NCBI RefSeq assembly: GCF_003719195.1
Contig: NZ_CP024996.1
Location: 1,736,001-1,800,000 of the forward strand
From: Herbaspirillum rubrisubalbicans
GTDB lineage: Bacteria > Pseudomonadota > Gammaproteobacteria > Burkholderiales > Burkholderiaceae_D
Direction: 5' to 3'
DNA: 64,000 nucleotides
Below the pieces are notes generated by a model. That model made no database searches. It was not told the DNA's origin and saw nothing but the letters and a program-made list of their open reading frames with translations. The position numbers and the translations under genes were made by a program. Positions 41,746 to 51,115 of the stretch are shown here, piece by piece; within the stretch, counting starts at the first letter, position 1; each line of letters starts with the position of its first letter.

Positions 41746-43386
41746 TCAGCTAGCAGCCGGATACTGCTCCCGCATCACCCGCTTATTGATCTTCCCAACA
41801 CTGGTCCGCGCCAGCTCATCCACAAACCTCACCCGATCCGGCACGCCATAACGAGAAATGACCCCCGCCTCCGCCGAAGCCCGCACATGCTGCCGGATAT
41901 CTTCCTCGCTGACCCCGACCGCATCCTTCTTCAGCACCACCAGCGCCACCGGCCGCTCCCCCCACTTCCCATCCTGCACCCCGATCACCGCCGTCTCCGC
42001 CACTGCCGGATGACGCGCAATGATGTCCTCGATCTGCAATGAAGAGACCCACTCGCCCCCCGTCTTGATCACATCCTTGATCCGATCCGTCACCTGCAGA
42101 TAGCCCTCGCCATCGATATGTCCGATATCCTGGGTATGCAACCAGCCACCCCGCCATAATTCTTCAGAAGCCTCAGCCTGATGCAGATAACCCTGCGTCA
42201 ACCACGGCGCCCGCACCACCACTTCGCCGGTGCTCTGACCATCATGAGCACAATCATTCATATCGCCATCTACCGTGCGCAATGCCACCAACGGCACCGG
42301 GCGGCCGGTCTTCACGCGCAGGCTGGCCTCGCGCTCACCCCCCAGTTCTGCCGTGGGCACCTGCGCCAGCGTCAATATCGGGCAAGTCTCCGACATCCCA
42401 TAACCGGTGAAGACATCGATGCCCCGCTCCCGCGCCGCCCGGGCCAGGCTGCTGGTCATGGCCGAGCCGCCGATGATCATCTTCCAGCCCGACAGATCCA
42501 CCTCGCGTGCTTTTTCCGAGGACAGGATCATCTGCAGGATGGTCGGCACACAATGGGAAAAAGTCACTTTTTCTTCCCGGATCAGCTTGCAGATGGTGTC
42601 AGGCACGTAGCGGCCCGGATAGACCTGCTTGACCCCGGCCATGGTCGCCACATAGGGCAGCCCCCAGGCGTGGACATGGAACATGGGCGTCAAGGGCATG
42701 TAGACATCGTCCCGGTGCAGGCGGCCCTGCTGCGCTGGCAAGGCCAGGCCGGCGGTAGTGGCCAGGGTGTGCAACACCAGTTGCCGATGGCTGAAATAGA
42801 CGCCCTTGGGCAGGCCGGTCGTGCCGGTGGTGTAGAAGGTGGTGGCGCGGGCGTTTTCGTCGAAGTCGGGGAAGTCGTAGCGGGCCTCGGCCTGGGCCAG
42901 CAATTGTTCGTATTCCCCGGCAAAACCGGGACCGCGCGGGCAGGGGCTGCCATCGTCGGTGAGCAGCACGCAGCGCGTCAGGGTGCTGAGTTCGCCGCGG
43001 ATCTGCTTCAACACCGGCATGAAGTCCGAGTTCATCAGCAAGACATCGGCTTGCGCGTGATTGAGTGTGTAGGCGATCTGCTCCGGCGACAGGCGCACGT
43101 TCACCGTCTGCAAGACGCAACCCATCATCGGCACGGCGAAGAAACACTCCAGGTAGCGGTTGCTGTCCCAGTCCATCACGGCCACCGTGTTGCCGGCCTG
43201 TACGCCCATTTCCTTGAGGGCATTGGCCAGGCGCTGCACGCGCTGGTAGAACTGGGCATAGCTCAGACGGCGCTGGCCGTAAATGATTTCCTGCTCGGGA
43301 GCGGTGGCCAGGGCGCTGTGCAATAACTGCTTGATCAGCAGCGGGTAGCCATAGGCCGATGGGGTTTGCTCGATGGCTTGGGGCAT
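41746..43386 (-). CDS. Fatty acyl-CoA synthetase (AMP-forming)
   Basis: A 546-residue ANL-superfamily ligase. P-loop YTTGTTGLPKG, A5 region GYGMSETCP, A7/A8 GWLHTQDIGHIDGEGYLQVTDRIKD and the catalytic Lys in TSVGKINKRVMRE are all present. It activates a medium- or long-chain fatty acid to acyl-CoA via the acyl-AMP; closest pattern is the AlkK/FadD3-like group of betaproteobacteria. It stands alone. Chain length cannot be read from the sequence. Confidence 0.93.
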   Translation of the reverse strand: MPQAIEQTPSAYGYPLLIKQLLHSALATAPEQEIIYGQRRLSYAQFYQRVQRLANALKEMGVQAGNTVAVMDWDSNRYLECFFAVPMMGCVLQTVNVRLSPEQIAYTLNHAQADVLLMNSDFMPVLKQIRGELSTLTRCVLLTDDGSPCPRGPGFAGEYEQLLAQAEARYDFPDFDENARATTFYTTGTTGLPKGVYFSHRQLVLHTLATTAGLALPAQQGRLHRDDVYMPLTPMFHVHAWGLPYVATMAGVKQVYPGRYVPDTICKLIREEKVTFSHCVPTILQMILSSEKAREVDLSGWKMIIGGSAMTSSLARAARERGIDVFTGYGMSETCPILTLAQVPTAELGGEREASLRVKTGRPVPLVALRTVDGDMNDCAHDGQSTGEVVVRAPWLTQGYLHQAEASEELWRGGWLHTQDIGHIDGEGYLQVTDRIKDVIKTGGEWVSSLQIEDIIARHPAVAETAVIGVQDGKWGERPVALVVLKKDAVGVSEEDIRQHVRASAEAGVISRYGVPDRVRFVDELARTSVGKINKRVMREQYPAAS

Positions 43387-43524
43387 CTCGGGTCTCCTCT
43401 GTTGTGCGGCGGCCGGCCGCCTGTTATGGAATGGAGTCCCGATGATACCGCTAACTTCCAGAGACGATGGTCGCCGGGACGACGAAATTTGCGTAGGCTG
43501 CGGCGTCGTCCCGGTGTCCCATGC

Positions 43525-43815
43525 CTAGTTCTTTTCTTCCAGCGAAGTCACCGTCAGCGCACCGTCGATGCGCTCGGCAGTGAAGCTGATCTTTTCGCCG
43601 GCGCGGGCCCGGGCCAGGATCTCGGGCGCAGCCTTGAAGACCATGGTCATGCCGGGCATCTGCAAGTTGGGAATCTCGCCGTGGCGGATGGTGAGCTTGC
43701 CGGTAGCAGCATCGATCTTGCGGATTTCGCCATCGACCTTGGGGGGCTGGTCCTGGGCCTGGGCGGCTAGCATCGGCAGCAAGAGGGAAGCGGTGAAGAG
43801 CAGGGTGCGGATCAT
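43525..43815 (-). CDS. CusF-like periplasmic copper-binding protein with Trp replaced
   Basis: ATG 43815 follows AAGGAAA and gives 96 residues; the longer reading upstream is inside the multicopper oxidase end. A signal peptide (MIRTLLFTASLLLPMLAAQAQ) is followed by the CusF beta barrel (KVDGEIRKIDAATGKLTIRHGEI). The metal site reads IRHGEIPNLQMPGMTMVFKA; CusF uses His, Trp, Met and Met in HxxIxxxxWPxMTMxF. Here the Trp position is Met (MPGMTM), so copper(I) binding would be altered. It ends the copper operon. Confidence 0.8.
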   Translation of the reverse strand: MIRTLLFTASLLLPMLAAQAQDQPPKVDGEIRKIDAATGKLTIRHGEIPNLQMPGMTMVFKAAPEILARARAGEKISFTAERIDGALTVTSLEEKN

Positions 43816-43852
43816 GGAATTTCCTTTCATAGCGTCGAACAACGAGGGGGTG

Positions 43853-45241
43853 TCAGTGATGGCCTTGATGCCCGCCCGGCTTGACCACATCCAGCGTGGC
43901 CGGGCCTGGCTGGCCGGTGGCGCCTGCAGGTGCGCGGCGCGGGCCGGGCAGTTCGCCTTTCCATTCATGTGCCACCGTACCAGCCGGGGCGCGGTACCAG
44001 CCCGGGTCGCGGTAGTCGTCGCGGGCCAGGTGGCGCCGGACCTTGAGGGTGCTGAACATGCCGCCCATCTCGATGGGACCGTAAGGGCCGCGTCCGGTCA
44101 TCATGGGCAGGGTGTTCTCCGGCAGCGGCATTTCCATCTCACCCATGGAGCCGCCCTTGTCGCCCATGGCCATGTAGTCGGGCACCAGTTTGCTGATCTT
44201 TTCGACCACCCTCGATTGATCCACTCCGATCATGGTCGGCAGGTCATGGCCCATGGCGTTCATGGTGTGATGCGCCTTGTGGCAGTGCAGGGCCCAGTCG
44301 CCTTCTTCGGTGGCGTCGAACTCGATGGCGCGCATCTGGCCCACGGCGATGTCGGTGGTGACTTCGGGCCAGCGCGCCGCTGGTGGCACCCAGCCACCAT
44401 CGGTGCCGGTGACGACGAATTCGTGACCGTGCAGATGCAGCGGGTGATTGGTCATGGTGAGATTGCCCACGCGGATGCGCACGCGGTCGTTGTGCCGCAC
44501 CACTAGCGGGTCGATGCCGGGGAAGGCGCGGCTGTTCCAGGTCCAGAGATTGAAGTCCAGCATGGTGCTGACCTTTGGGACGGTCGCTCCCGGTGCGATG
44601 TCGTAGGCATTCATCAGGAATACGAAATCGCGGTCCACGCGCATGAAGCCGGGATCCTTGGGATGCGTGACCCAGAAGCCCATCATGCCCATGGCCATCT
44701 GCACCATTTCATCGGCGTGCGGGTGATACATGAAGGTGCCGGCGCGCCGTGCGGTGAATTCGTAGACATAGGTCTTGCCGGGCGGGATGGCCGGCTGCGT
44801 CAGGCCGGACACGCCATCCATGCCATTGGGCAGGCGCTGGCCATGCCAGTGTACCGAGGTCGCTTCGGGCAGCTTGTTGGTGACGAAGATGCGCACCCGG
44901 TCGCCTTCCACCACTTCGATGGTGGGGCCGGGGCTTTGGCCGTTGTAGCCCCAGAGATTGGCCTTCATGCCGGGGGCGATTTCACGTACCACCGGTTCGG
45001 CCACCAGGTGGAATTCCTTGACGCCGTTCTTCATGCGCCAGGGCAGGGTCCAGCCGTTGAGGGTGACCACCGGTTGATAGGGACGACCAGTGGCCGGTGG
45101 CAAGGGCGGCTGGGTGGCGGGGCTGGTTTGCAGCGCGGCTTCGGGCAGGCTGGCGGCACCGGCCCGGCTCACCGCCGCAGAGCTGACGGCCAGGGCGGCG
45201 CCTTGCAGGAAGTGGCGGCGCAGTTTATCGCTGGGGTTCAT
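43853..45241 (-). CDS. Tat-exported multicopper oxidase
   Basis: A 462-residue protein with Tat signal LRRHFLQGAALAVSSAAVSRA. Four copper motifs are intact: HWHG, HPHAD, HPLHLHGHEF and HCHKAHH. It probably oxidises copper(I) in the periplasm for copper tolerance, as CopA/PcoA and CueO do; a Met-rich tail (GEMEMPLPENTLPMM) fits copper binding. The start overlaps the TolC-like gene as ATGA, so the two are translated together. The CusF-like gene follows. Confidence 0.9.
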   Translation of the reverse strand: MNPSDKLRRHFLQGAALAVSSAAVSRAGAASLPEAALQTSPATQPPLPPATGRPYQPVVTLNGWTLPWRMKNGVKEFHLVAEPVVREIAPGMKANLWGYNGQSPGPTIEVVEGDRVRIFVTNKLPEATSVHWHGQRLPNGMDGVSGLTQPAIPPGKTYVYEFTARRAGTFMYHPHADEMVQMAMGMMGFWVTHPKDPGFMRVDRDFVFLMNAYDIAPGATVPKVSTMLDFNLWTWNSRAFPGIDPLVVRHNDRVRIRVGNLTMTNHPLHLHGHEFVVTGTDGGWVPPAARWPEVTTDIAVGQMRAIEFDATEEGDWALHCHKAHHTMNAMGHDLPTMIGVDQSRVVEKISKLVPDYMAMGDKGGSMGEMEMPLPENTLPMMTGRGPYGPIEMGGMFSTLKVRRHLARDDYRDPGWYRAPAGTVAHEWKGELPGPRRAPAGATGQPGPATLDVVKPGGHQGHH

Positions 45242-46623
45242 GGTTGTTTTCCTTCTTGGGGGCGGCCGCCCAAGGCCTGTTGCAGGCCGGCTTCGGCGAT
45301 CCAGAAATCGCGCTGGGCGTCGATGGCGGTGTTGACGGTGGTGGCTTGTTCACGGGCGTCGGCCAGCAATGCGAAGACGCTGATGAGCATCCCGTTGTAG
45401 CGCAGCAGGTTTTCTTCGGCGATGCGCTGGCGCAGGGGCAGCAGTTGGTCCTGGTAGCGCCGCGCCAAGGCATAGGCATCCTGCCGTTCGCGCCAGGCCA
45501 GGCGCGCCTGGGCGCGCGCATCGAGGACGCTGGCGGCCAGTCGGTGCGCGCCTTGCAGATAGATGGACTCGGCCTTGGCCACGCGTGCCTCGCCCCAGTC
45601 GAAGAGAGGAATCTCGATGGAGATCTCATAGCCGATCTCGGGTGGCTTGCCGCTCTCGGAGGTGCGCACCGCACCCAGGTCCAGCACATTGATCCAGCGC
45701 GTGGCGCGGGTCAGGCCCAGCGAGGCTTGCAGGCCCTCCAGCTCGGTGCGGGCGGCTTGTACGTCCAGCCGTTGTTGCAGCGCTTGTTGTTCGATGTCGT
45801 TGAGTTCATCGAGTTGGCGCGGCAGGGCCGGCAATTGGGCCGGCAGGGCGAAATCCGGGGCCAGGCCCAGCAGGCGTGCCAGGCTTTCCTTGTCCTGCGC
45901 GGCCAGGCGCTGCGCCTGTTGCAGACTGGCTTGCGCCTGACCATAGAAGAATTGCTCGCGGGCGGCATCGAGCTTGCTGATGTTGCCCAGGCGCGCCATT
46001 TGCGCGGCCAGTTCATGCGCGGCTTCGGCGGCATCGGCCACCTGCTGCTGGTAGCGCAGTCCTTGCTGGGCGGCGACCGCCTTGTAGTAGGCCTGCCGGG
46101 TCTGTGCCGCCAGCGCTAGCACGCGTGCGGCCAGTGACAGGCGCACCTGCTCGAAGCGTCGTTGCTCGATACGCGAGGCCGCCGGCAGAGTGATCAGGCG
46201 CATCAGCCCTAGCGACAGGCTGCGCTCGATCTTGAGGTCGTCGCCGGCATGGCTGCGCTTGAAGGAAAAGCCGGGGTTGGGCAGCCGCCCGGCCTGGACC
46301 AGGTCGGCCTCGGCCACCCCCAATCCGGCGAACTCGGCTTGCAGTTCGGGATTGTTGATGAGGGCGATCTGCACCGCATCGTCGGCGCTGGCCAGGCGCG
46401 CCGGAGAGGCCGCATCGGCTTGCAGCAGTTGGCGCACGCGTTGGGCGCTGGCTTGGCTTTGCTGTGGTGTGCGGTTCCAGGCGGGGGCCTGGCCCAGGCG
46501 CTGGCGGCTGGTCTGTTCGACCTGATCAAAGCCGCCATCGGGCGACAATTGCGCGCAGCCGGCCAGCAAGGTGCAGGCGGCCACGGCAACGGCCCGCAAG
46601 GGACGTGAAACGTGGGGAATCAT
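45238..46623 (-). CDS. TolC/CusC-family outer-membrane efflux lipoprotein
   Basis: A 461-residue OEP protein with a lipoprotein signal (TLLAGCAQLS). Two OEP repeats (LVQAGRLPNPGF ... ; IPLFDWGEARVAKAE) with long coiled coils are visible. It should be the outer-membrane duct of a heavy-metal export system, but no RND (cusA) or adaptor (cusB) gene follows; the next gene is a multicopper oxidase. So it either works with a pump encoded elsewhere or is part of a copper-export set with the ATPase upstream. Confidence 0.88.
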   Translation of the reverse strand: MIPHVSRPLRAVAVAACTLLAGCAQLSPDGGFDQVEQTSRQRLGQAPAWNRTPQQSQASAQRVRQLLQADAASPARLASADDAVQIALINNPELQAEFAGLGVAEADLVQAGRLPNPGFSFKRSHAGDDLKIERSLSLGLMRLITLPAASRIEQRRFEQVRLSLAARVLALAAQTRQAYYKAVAAQQGLRYQQQVADAAEAAHELAAQMARLGNISKLDAAREQFFYGQAQASLQQAQRLAAQDKESLARLLGLAPDFALPAQLPALPRQLDELNDIEQQALQQRLDVQAARTELEGLQASLGLTRATRWINVLDLGAVRTSESGKPPEIGYEISIEIPLFDWGEARVAKAESIYLQGAHRLAASVLDARAQARLAWRERQDAYALARRYQDQLLPLRQRIAEENLLRYNGMLISVFALLADAREQATTVNTAIDAQRDFWIAEAGLQQALGGRPQEGKQP

Positions 46624-46716
46624 GGAATCCTCGTCTGATGATGAGCGTCATCCACTGCGCACGCCGTCAGGCGGGCGCGCAGGGGCTAGGCGCACGCAGG
46701 CGTGCGCAAGGCGGGA

Positions 46717-47142
46717 TCAGGCCAGGGCAGGGGGACGGTCGGGGTTTTCCGACAGATAGCCGACGAAGCCCGCAGTGGGCTGCGCGAGGAATTCGCGCGA
46801 GGGAAGATCGGGCGCGGGCACGCCGCCCAAGGCCAGCGGCAGGATGGCGCCCACCGTGCAGGCGGCGCAGAAGCTGCAGGAGGCGTCGGCGTGGTGTTGC
46901 GAATGCGGGGCATCCTGGTCGGCCATGGCCGGGGTGCTCATGTCATGGCCGGCATGAGGCGCGTGCTCATGCTGGTGCTGATGCGCTTGGGCTGGCATGG
47001 TCAGCGGGTGATGTGGCATTTGATGCGCTTGCACCGCCTGCTGCATGGCCGGCGCGCAGGCCTGCAGCACCGCGGCGAAACCCTGGACGGGAATCGCCAG
47101 CGCCAGCAACCAGAGCAGGAGGATTTTTGCGCGCAGCATCAT
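46717..47142 (-). CDS. His-rich metal-related secreted protein (DUF2946-like)
   Basis: ATG 47142 gives 141 residues. A signal peptide (ILLLWLLALAIPVQGFAA) is followed by a His/Met-rich stretch (HQMPHHPLTMPAQAHQHQHEHAPHAGH) and a Cys cluster (CSFCAACTVGAILP). Proteins of this kind occur in copper/cadmium resistance operons and likely bind metal. It lies 52 bp after the CadA-type ATPase on the same strand and before the TolC-like gene. Confidence 0.7.
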   Translation of the reverse strand: MMLRAKILLLWLLALAIPVQGFAAVLQACAPAMQQAVQAHQMPHHPLTMPAQAHQHQHEHAPHAGHDMSTPAMADQDAPHSQHHADASCSFCAACTVGAILPLALGGVPAPDLPSREFLAQPTAGFVGYLSENPDRPPALA

Positions 47143-47194
47143 GGGCGGCAGTATAGACTGCGCTCGCGCTGGCGAGCAACCTGTCCACCTGGCT

Positions 47195-49516
47195 TTACGC
47201 GCTTGCCTTGCGCTGGCGCACACCGCGCACCAGGCGCAGACCGTTGAAGACCACGATCAGGCTGGCCCCCATGTCGGCAAACACCGCCATCCACAGCGAA
47301 CTCATGCCCACCAGCGCCAGCACCAGGAACACCGCCTTGATGCCCAGCGCGATGCTGATGTTCTGCAGCAGCACGGCATGGGCCTTGCGGCTCAAGCGGA
47401 TGAAGTCGGGAATCTTGCGCAGGTCGTCATCCATCAGCGCCACATCGGCCGTCTCCAGCGCCGTGTCGGTCCCGGCCGCGCCCATGGCGAAGCCGATGTC
47501 GGCCCGCGCCAGGGCCGGGGCGTCGTTGATGCCGTCGCCCACCATGCCCACACTGTGCAGGCCGTAGCGCCCACTGAGTTCTTCGATGACCTTGAGCTTA
47601 TCCTCCGGCAACTGGTCGCCGCGGGCGTCGGCAATGCCGGTCTGCGCGGCAATGGCTTGCGCGGTGTGGCTGTTGTCGCCGGTCAGCATGACCACCTGCA
47701 CGCCCAGTGCTTGCAGCTCGGCGACGGCCTGCTGGCTGCTGGGACGCACGGTGTCGGCCACCGCCACCAGCAATTGCGGATGCCCTTCGCGGCATAGCAG
47801 GGTGGTGGTCTTGCCCTGTTTTTCGAAGGCTTGCAGGCGCGCTTCCAGTGCCGGGCTGCACTGGCCCAGCTCGTGGATCAGGCGGTGATTGCCGAGGTGA
47901 AACAATTGACCCGCGATACGCCCCTGCACGCCGCGTCCGGCGAGGGCGGCGAATTCGCTCACTTCCAAGGTGACGATTTCTTCCTGGGCGGCGATGGCCC
48001 GCGAGACCGGGTGATCCGAGCGTGCCGCCAGCGACACCGCCAGTTGCAGCAGGGCTTGCTGGTCGGCACCGGCTTGCAGTGTGAGCACATCGGTCACGCG
48101 CGGCTTGCCGAAGGTCAGGGTGCCGGTCTTGTCCACCGCCAGGGCGCGCAGTTGGCGGCCCTGTTCCAGGTAGACGCCCCCCTTGACCAGGATGCCCAGC
48201 TTGGCGGCCGACGCCAGTGCACTGACGATGGTCACGGGCGTGGAAATGACCAGGGCGCAGGGGCAGGCGATCACCAGCAGCACCAGTGCCTTGTAGAGCC
48301 AGGGCTGGAAGGCGGCGCCGGCCAGCAGCGGCGGCAATAGGGCCACCAGCAAGGCCATCAGCACCACGGCCGGGATGTAGTAGCGCGCGAAGTTGTCCAC
48401 GAAGCGCTGGGTCGGAGCCCGCTGGCCTTGCGCCTGCTGCACGCTCTTGACGATGCGCGAGAGGGTGGAGTCGCTCTGCACGGCGGTGACCCGCATCTCG
48501 AAGGCGCCTTGTTCATTGATGGTGCCGGCAAAGACCGGGTCACCGGCTTGTTTCTGTACCGGTATGCTTTCGCCGGTGATGGGGGCCTGGTTGATGCTGG
48601 TGCTACCTGACAGTAGCACGCCATCCAGCGGTACACGTTCACCTGGTGCCACCCGTACAGTGGCATCCACTGTCACGGTATTGGCCGGTACACTTTTCCA
48701 GACACCATCGGCTCCGCGCAGGCTGGCCAGGTCCGGCGTCATCGCCATCAGGCCGGCGATGGCATTACGGGCGCGATCCAGCGACAAGGCCTCAATCATC
48801 TCGGCCAGGGTGAACAGCACGATCACCATCGCCGCCTCCGGCCACTGTCCGATCGCGGCCGCGCCGATGACCGCCAGCGACATCAGGAAATTCATGTTCA
48901 GCGAGAAGTTGCGCAGCGCGATCCAGCCTTTCTTGAGCGTGCCCAGCCCGCCCAGCAGGATGGCGGCCAGCGCCAGCGCGATCACCGGCAGCGAACGGTC
49001 ATTGCCGCTGGTCCAGGCCAGTAGCTCGGCACCCAGCGCCGCTACCCCGGCCAGCCCCAGCAGCGCCCAGCGGCGCGCCGGGATGCGATAGGCGGCGGCC
49101 TGGTCGGGGGCATCGCGGCCGGCTTCGGCATCCAGCGAATCGGACTTGACCGCCGGCAGCATGTCCAGCGCCTTGAGGGTCGCCACCAGCGGCGCAATCG
49201 AAGGCAACTGGTGCTGCACCGTCAGCTCGCGCTGGATCAGGTTGAATTCCAGCGCCCCAACGCCCTGCATCTGCGTCAGGCGTTCGCGGATCAGTTTTTC
49301 TTCGGTGGGGCAATCCATCTTCTGGATGAAGAAGACTGCCTGCTCGGTCGCCCCTTCCAGGCGGCGTGCGGGCGGGAAGGGCGTGGACGGGCTGCTGCAG
49401 CAGGCAGCGCCATGGGCATGGGAATGCGTGTGGTGGTCGTGATCGTGATGATGGCCATGATCGTGCTCATGGTCGTGCTGGTGGTCATGCTGGTGGTCAT
49501 GCGCGTGGGCAGCCAT
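47195..49516 (-). CDS. cadA: Zn/Cd/Pb-translocating P-type ATPase
   Basis: A 773-residue P1B-type pump. The first ~35 residues are very His-rich, followed by an HMA domain whose motif reads KMDCPTEE, the Cys/Glu form typical of CadA rather than copper pumps. CPC in IACPCALV, DKTGTLTFGKP, TGES, GDGIND and the HP locus (SDHPVSRAI) are present. It exports Zn, Cd or Pb from the cytosol. A CadR/PbrR gene divergently transcribed 80 bp away has its operator in the gap, so the pump should be metal-inducible. Confidence 0.93.
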   Translation of the reverse strand: MAAHAHDHQHDHQHDHEHDHGHHHDHDHHTHSHAHGAACCSSPSTPFPPARRLEGATEQAVFFIQKMDCPTEEKLIRERLTQMQGVGALEFNLIQRELTVQHQLPSIAPLVATLKALDMLPAVKSDSLDAEAGRDAPDQAAAYRIPARRWALLGLAGVAALGAELLAWTSGNDRSLPVIALALAAILLGGLGTLKKGWIALRNFSLNMNFLMSLAVIGAAAIGQWPEAAMVIVLFTLAEMIEALSLDRARNAIAGLMAMTPDLASLRGADGVWKSVPANTVTVDATVRVAPGERVPLDGVLLSGSTSINQAPITGESIPVQKQAGDPVFAGTINEQGAFEMRVTAVQSDSTLSRIVKSVQQAQGQRAPTQRFVDNFARYYIPAVVLMALLVALLPPLLAGAAFQPWLYKALVLLVIACPCALVISTPVTIVSALASAAKLGILVKGGVYLEQGRQLRALAVDKTGTLTFGKPRVTDVLTLQAGADQQALLQLAVSLAARSDHPVSRAIAAQEEIVTLEVSEFAALAGRGVQGRIAGQLFHLGNHRLIHELGQCSPALEARLQAFEKQGKTTTLLCREGHPQLLVAVADTVRPSSQQAVAELQALGVQVVMLTGDNSHTAQAIAAQTGIADARGDQLPEDKLKVIEELSGRYGLHSVGMVGDGINDAPALARADIGFAMGAAGTDTALETADVALMDDDLRKIPDFIRLSRKAHAVLLQNISIALGIKAVFLVLALVGMSSLWMAVFADMGASLIVVFNGLRLVRGVRQRKASA

Positions 49517-49561
49517 CGTTTGCTCCTTGTGCAGAGAACAGGTTTCAGGGGTATATTAAAA

Positions 49562-49582
49562 ACCCTGAAGTAACTACAAGGT
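49562..49582. promoter_or_regulatory. CadR/PbrR operator in the cadA promoter
   Basis: ACCCTGAAGTAACTACAAGGT is an imperfect dyad (16 of 21 positions symmetric) of MerR-family form. On the minus strand it lies between TTGACC and a TAATAT-like -10 with an over-long spacer, as MerR-type activation needs. Confidence 0.8.
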
Positions 49583-49596
49583 CAAGCGAGGATCAC

Positions 49597-50049
49597 ATGG
49601 ATACGCTCAAGATTGGCGAACTGGCCGGCCAGGCGGATTGTCCCGTGGAAACCATCCGTTATTACGAAAAGGAAGCCTTGTTGCCCGAGCCCACCCGCTC
49701 GCCGTCGAACTATCGCCTGTATGGCCCGCGCCACGTCGAGCGGCTGCAATTCATCCGCCATTGCCGTTCGCTGGACATGACCCTGGAAGAGGTACGGGAA
49801 CTGCTGCGCCTGCGCGATGCCCCCGAGCAGAACTGCGGCGAAGTCAACGCTCTGCTGGACAAGCATATCGGTCACGTAGCCCAGCGCATTGCCCAATTAC
49901 AGGCCTTGCAGGCACAACTGCAGCAGTTGCGCGCCCAGTGCGAGAGCGAACAGCCGGCGCGCGATTGCGGCATCCTGCAGGGCCTGGCCAGCCTGCCCGA
50001 TGAGATGAAACCGGCCAACCTGGGCAGCCACGGTGGTGGTTGCCATTGA
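49597..50049 (+). CDS. cadR: MerR-family Cd/Pb-responsive regulator
   Basis: ATG 49597 gives 150 residues. The helix-turn-helix is KIGELAGQADCPVETIRYYE, with Cys 15 at the PbrR-type position, a second in NCGEV and a third in RDCGILQGLAS. The tail ends GSHGGGCH. This matches PbrR/CadR, which sense Pb or Cd through three cysteines. It is divergent from cadA and controls it from the shared operator. Confidence 0.9.
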   Translation: MDTLKIGELAGQADCPVETIRYYEKEALLPEPTRSPSNYRLYGPRHVERLQFIRHCRSLDMTLEEVRELLRLRDAPEQNCGEVNALLDKHIGHVAQRIAQLQALQAQLQQLRAQCESEQPARDCGILQGLASLPDEMKPANLGSHGGGCH

Positions 50050-50064
50050 TTGCCGCCAAGGCTG

Positions 50065-50967
50065 TCAGTCGGCCCGCGCCAGCCAGGCCAGCACTTCCTC
50101 GATCACTTCATCCGGTTTTTCCCGCTGCGGGAAATGGCCGGCGCCGGGGATGAGCACGCGGCGATAGGCATGGCCGAAGTGGTGCTCCTTGTCCTCGGAG
50201 CTGGCAGGATGATTGGCGCCATCCTCGGTGCCATGCAGCACCAGCGTGGGCACCATGATGCGCGGGGTCTCCCGCAGGCGCTCTTCCAGCGCGGCATAGG
50301 CCGCATCACCCTCGACAAAACCCCAGCGATGACGATAGGAATGCAGGCAGATCTCGACCCAGTCGGGATTGTCGAAGGAGGCCGCGGTATTGGCGAATTC
50401 GGAGTCGGCGAATTTCCACGTCGGTGACCAGGTATTCCACATGAAGCGGGCGAAGGCACGCCGGTCGTTGCGCAATTGCGCCTCGCCGCGCGGGGTGGCG
50501 AAGAACCAGTGGTACCAGTAGCTGCGTGATTGCTGCAGCGACAGCGTCTGGTCCGGGGTGTTGGTGCCCCAGCCCACCGACAGCGCGATGCAATGGGCGA
50601 TGCGTTCAGGGCATTGCGAGGCGGCGATGTAGGCGGCGCGGGCGCCCCAGTCGTGGCCGATGAGGCTGTAGCGCGACAGCCCCAGGGCCTCGGCAAAGGC
50701 CATCAGGTCACTGGCCAGCGCGGCCAGTTGACCGCTGCGCGGGGTGGCGTCGGACAGGAAACGGGTCGGCCCGTAGCCGCGCAGGTAGGGGCGGATCACG
50801 CGGTAGCCGGCGGCGCGCAGCGGGCCCAGCAAGCTGTCCCAGGTTCGCACATCGTCCGGCCAGCCATGCACCAGGATCACGGGCGGGGCTTCGGGCGGGC
50901 CGCTGGTTTCAAAGCCGATACGCAGCTTGTCGGTCTCGACGAAACTCAGGTGATTGGTCTGTGGCAT
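50065..50967 (-). CDS. Alpha/beta hydrolase, epoxide hydrolase-like
   Basis: A 300-residue hydrolase with HGW oxyanion segment (LVHGWPDDVRTW), nucleophile Asp in IGHDWGARAAY and late His in GAGHFPQREKP. The Asp nucleophile and Trp (DWG) point to epoxide hydrolase or haloalkane dehalogenase-type chemistry rather than an esterase. The substrate is unknown; it is not linked to the metal genes on either side except by position. Confidence 0.85.
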   Translation of the reverse strand: MPQTNHLSFVETDKLRIGFETSGPPEAPPVILVHGWPDDVRTWDSLLGPLRAAGYRVIRPYLRGYGPTRFLSDATPRSGQLAALASDLMAFAEALGLSRYSLIGHDWGARAAYIAASQCPERIAHCIALSVGWGTNTPDQTLSLQQSRSYWYHWFFATPRGEAQLRNDRRAFARFMWNTWSPTWKFADSEFANTAASFDNPDWVEICLHSYRHRWGFVEGDAAYAALEERLRETPRIMVPTLVLHGTEDGANHPASSEDKEHHFGHAYRRVLIPGAGHFPQREKPDEVIEEVLAWLARAD

Positions 50968-51115
50968 GACGGACGTTCCCCCTCTGGTGTTGGTCTTGTT
51001 GGATGTGCCTGGATAAAGAAAGTCTGAGTGATAGATGAAGTTTAATTATCGCCGCAACACCGGTAGCGCGCTGAAAGCCCCCCTGATTTGGCACAGGTGA
51101 ACACTTATACGCAGC

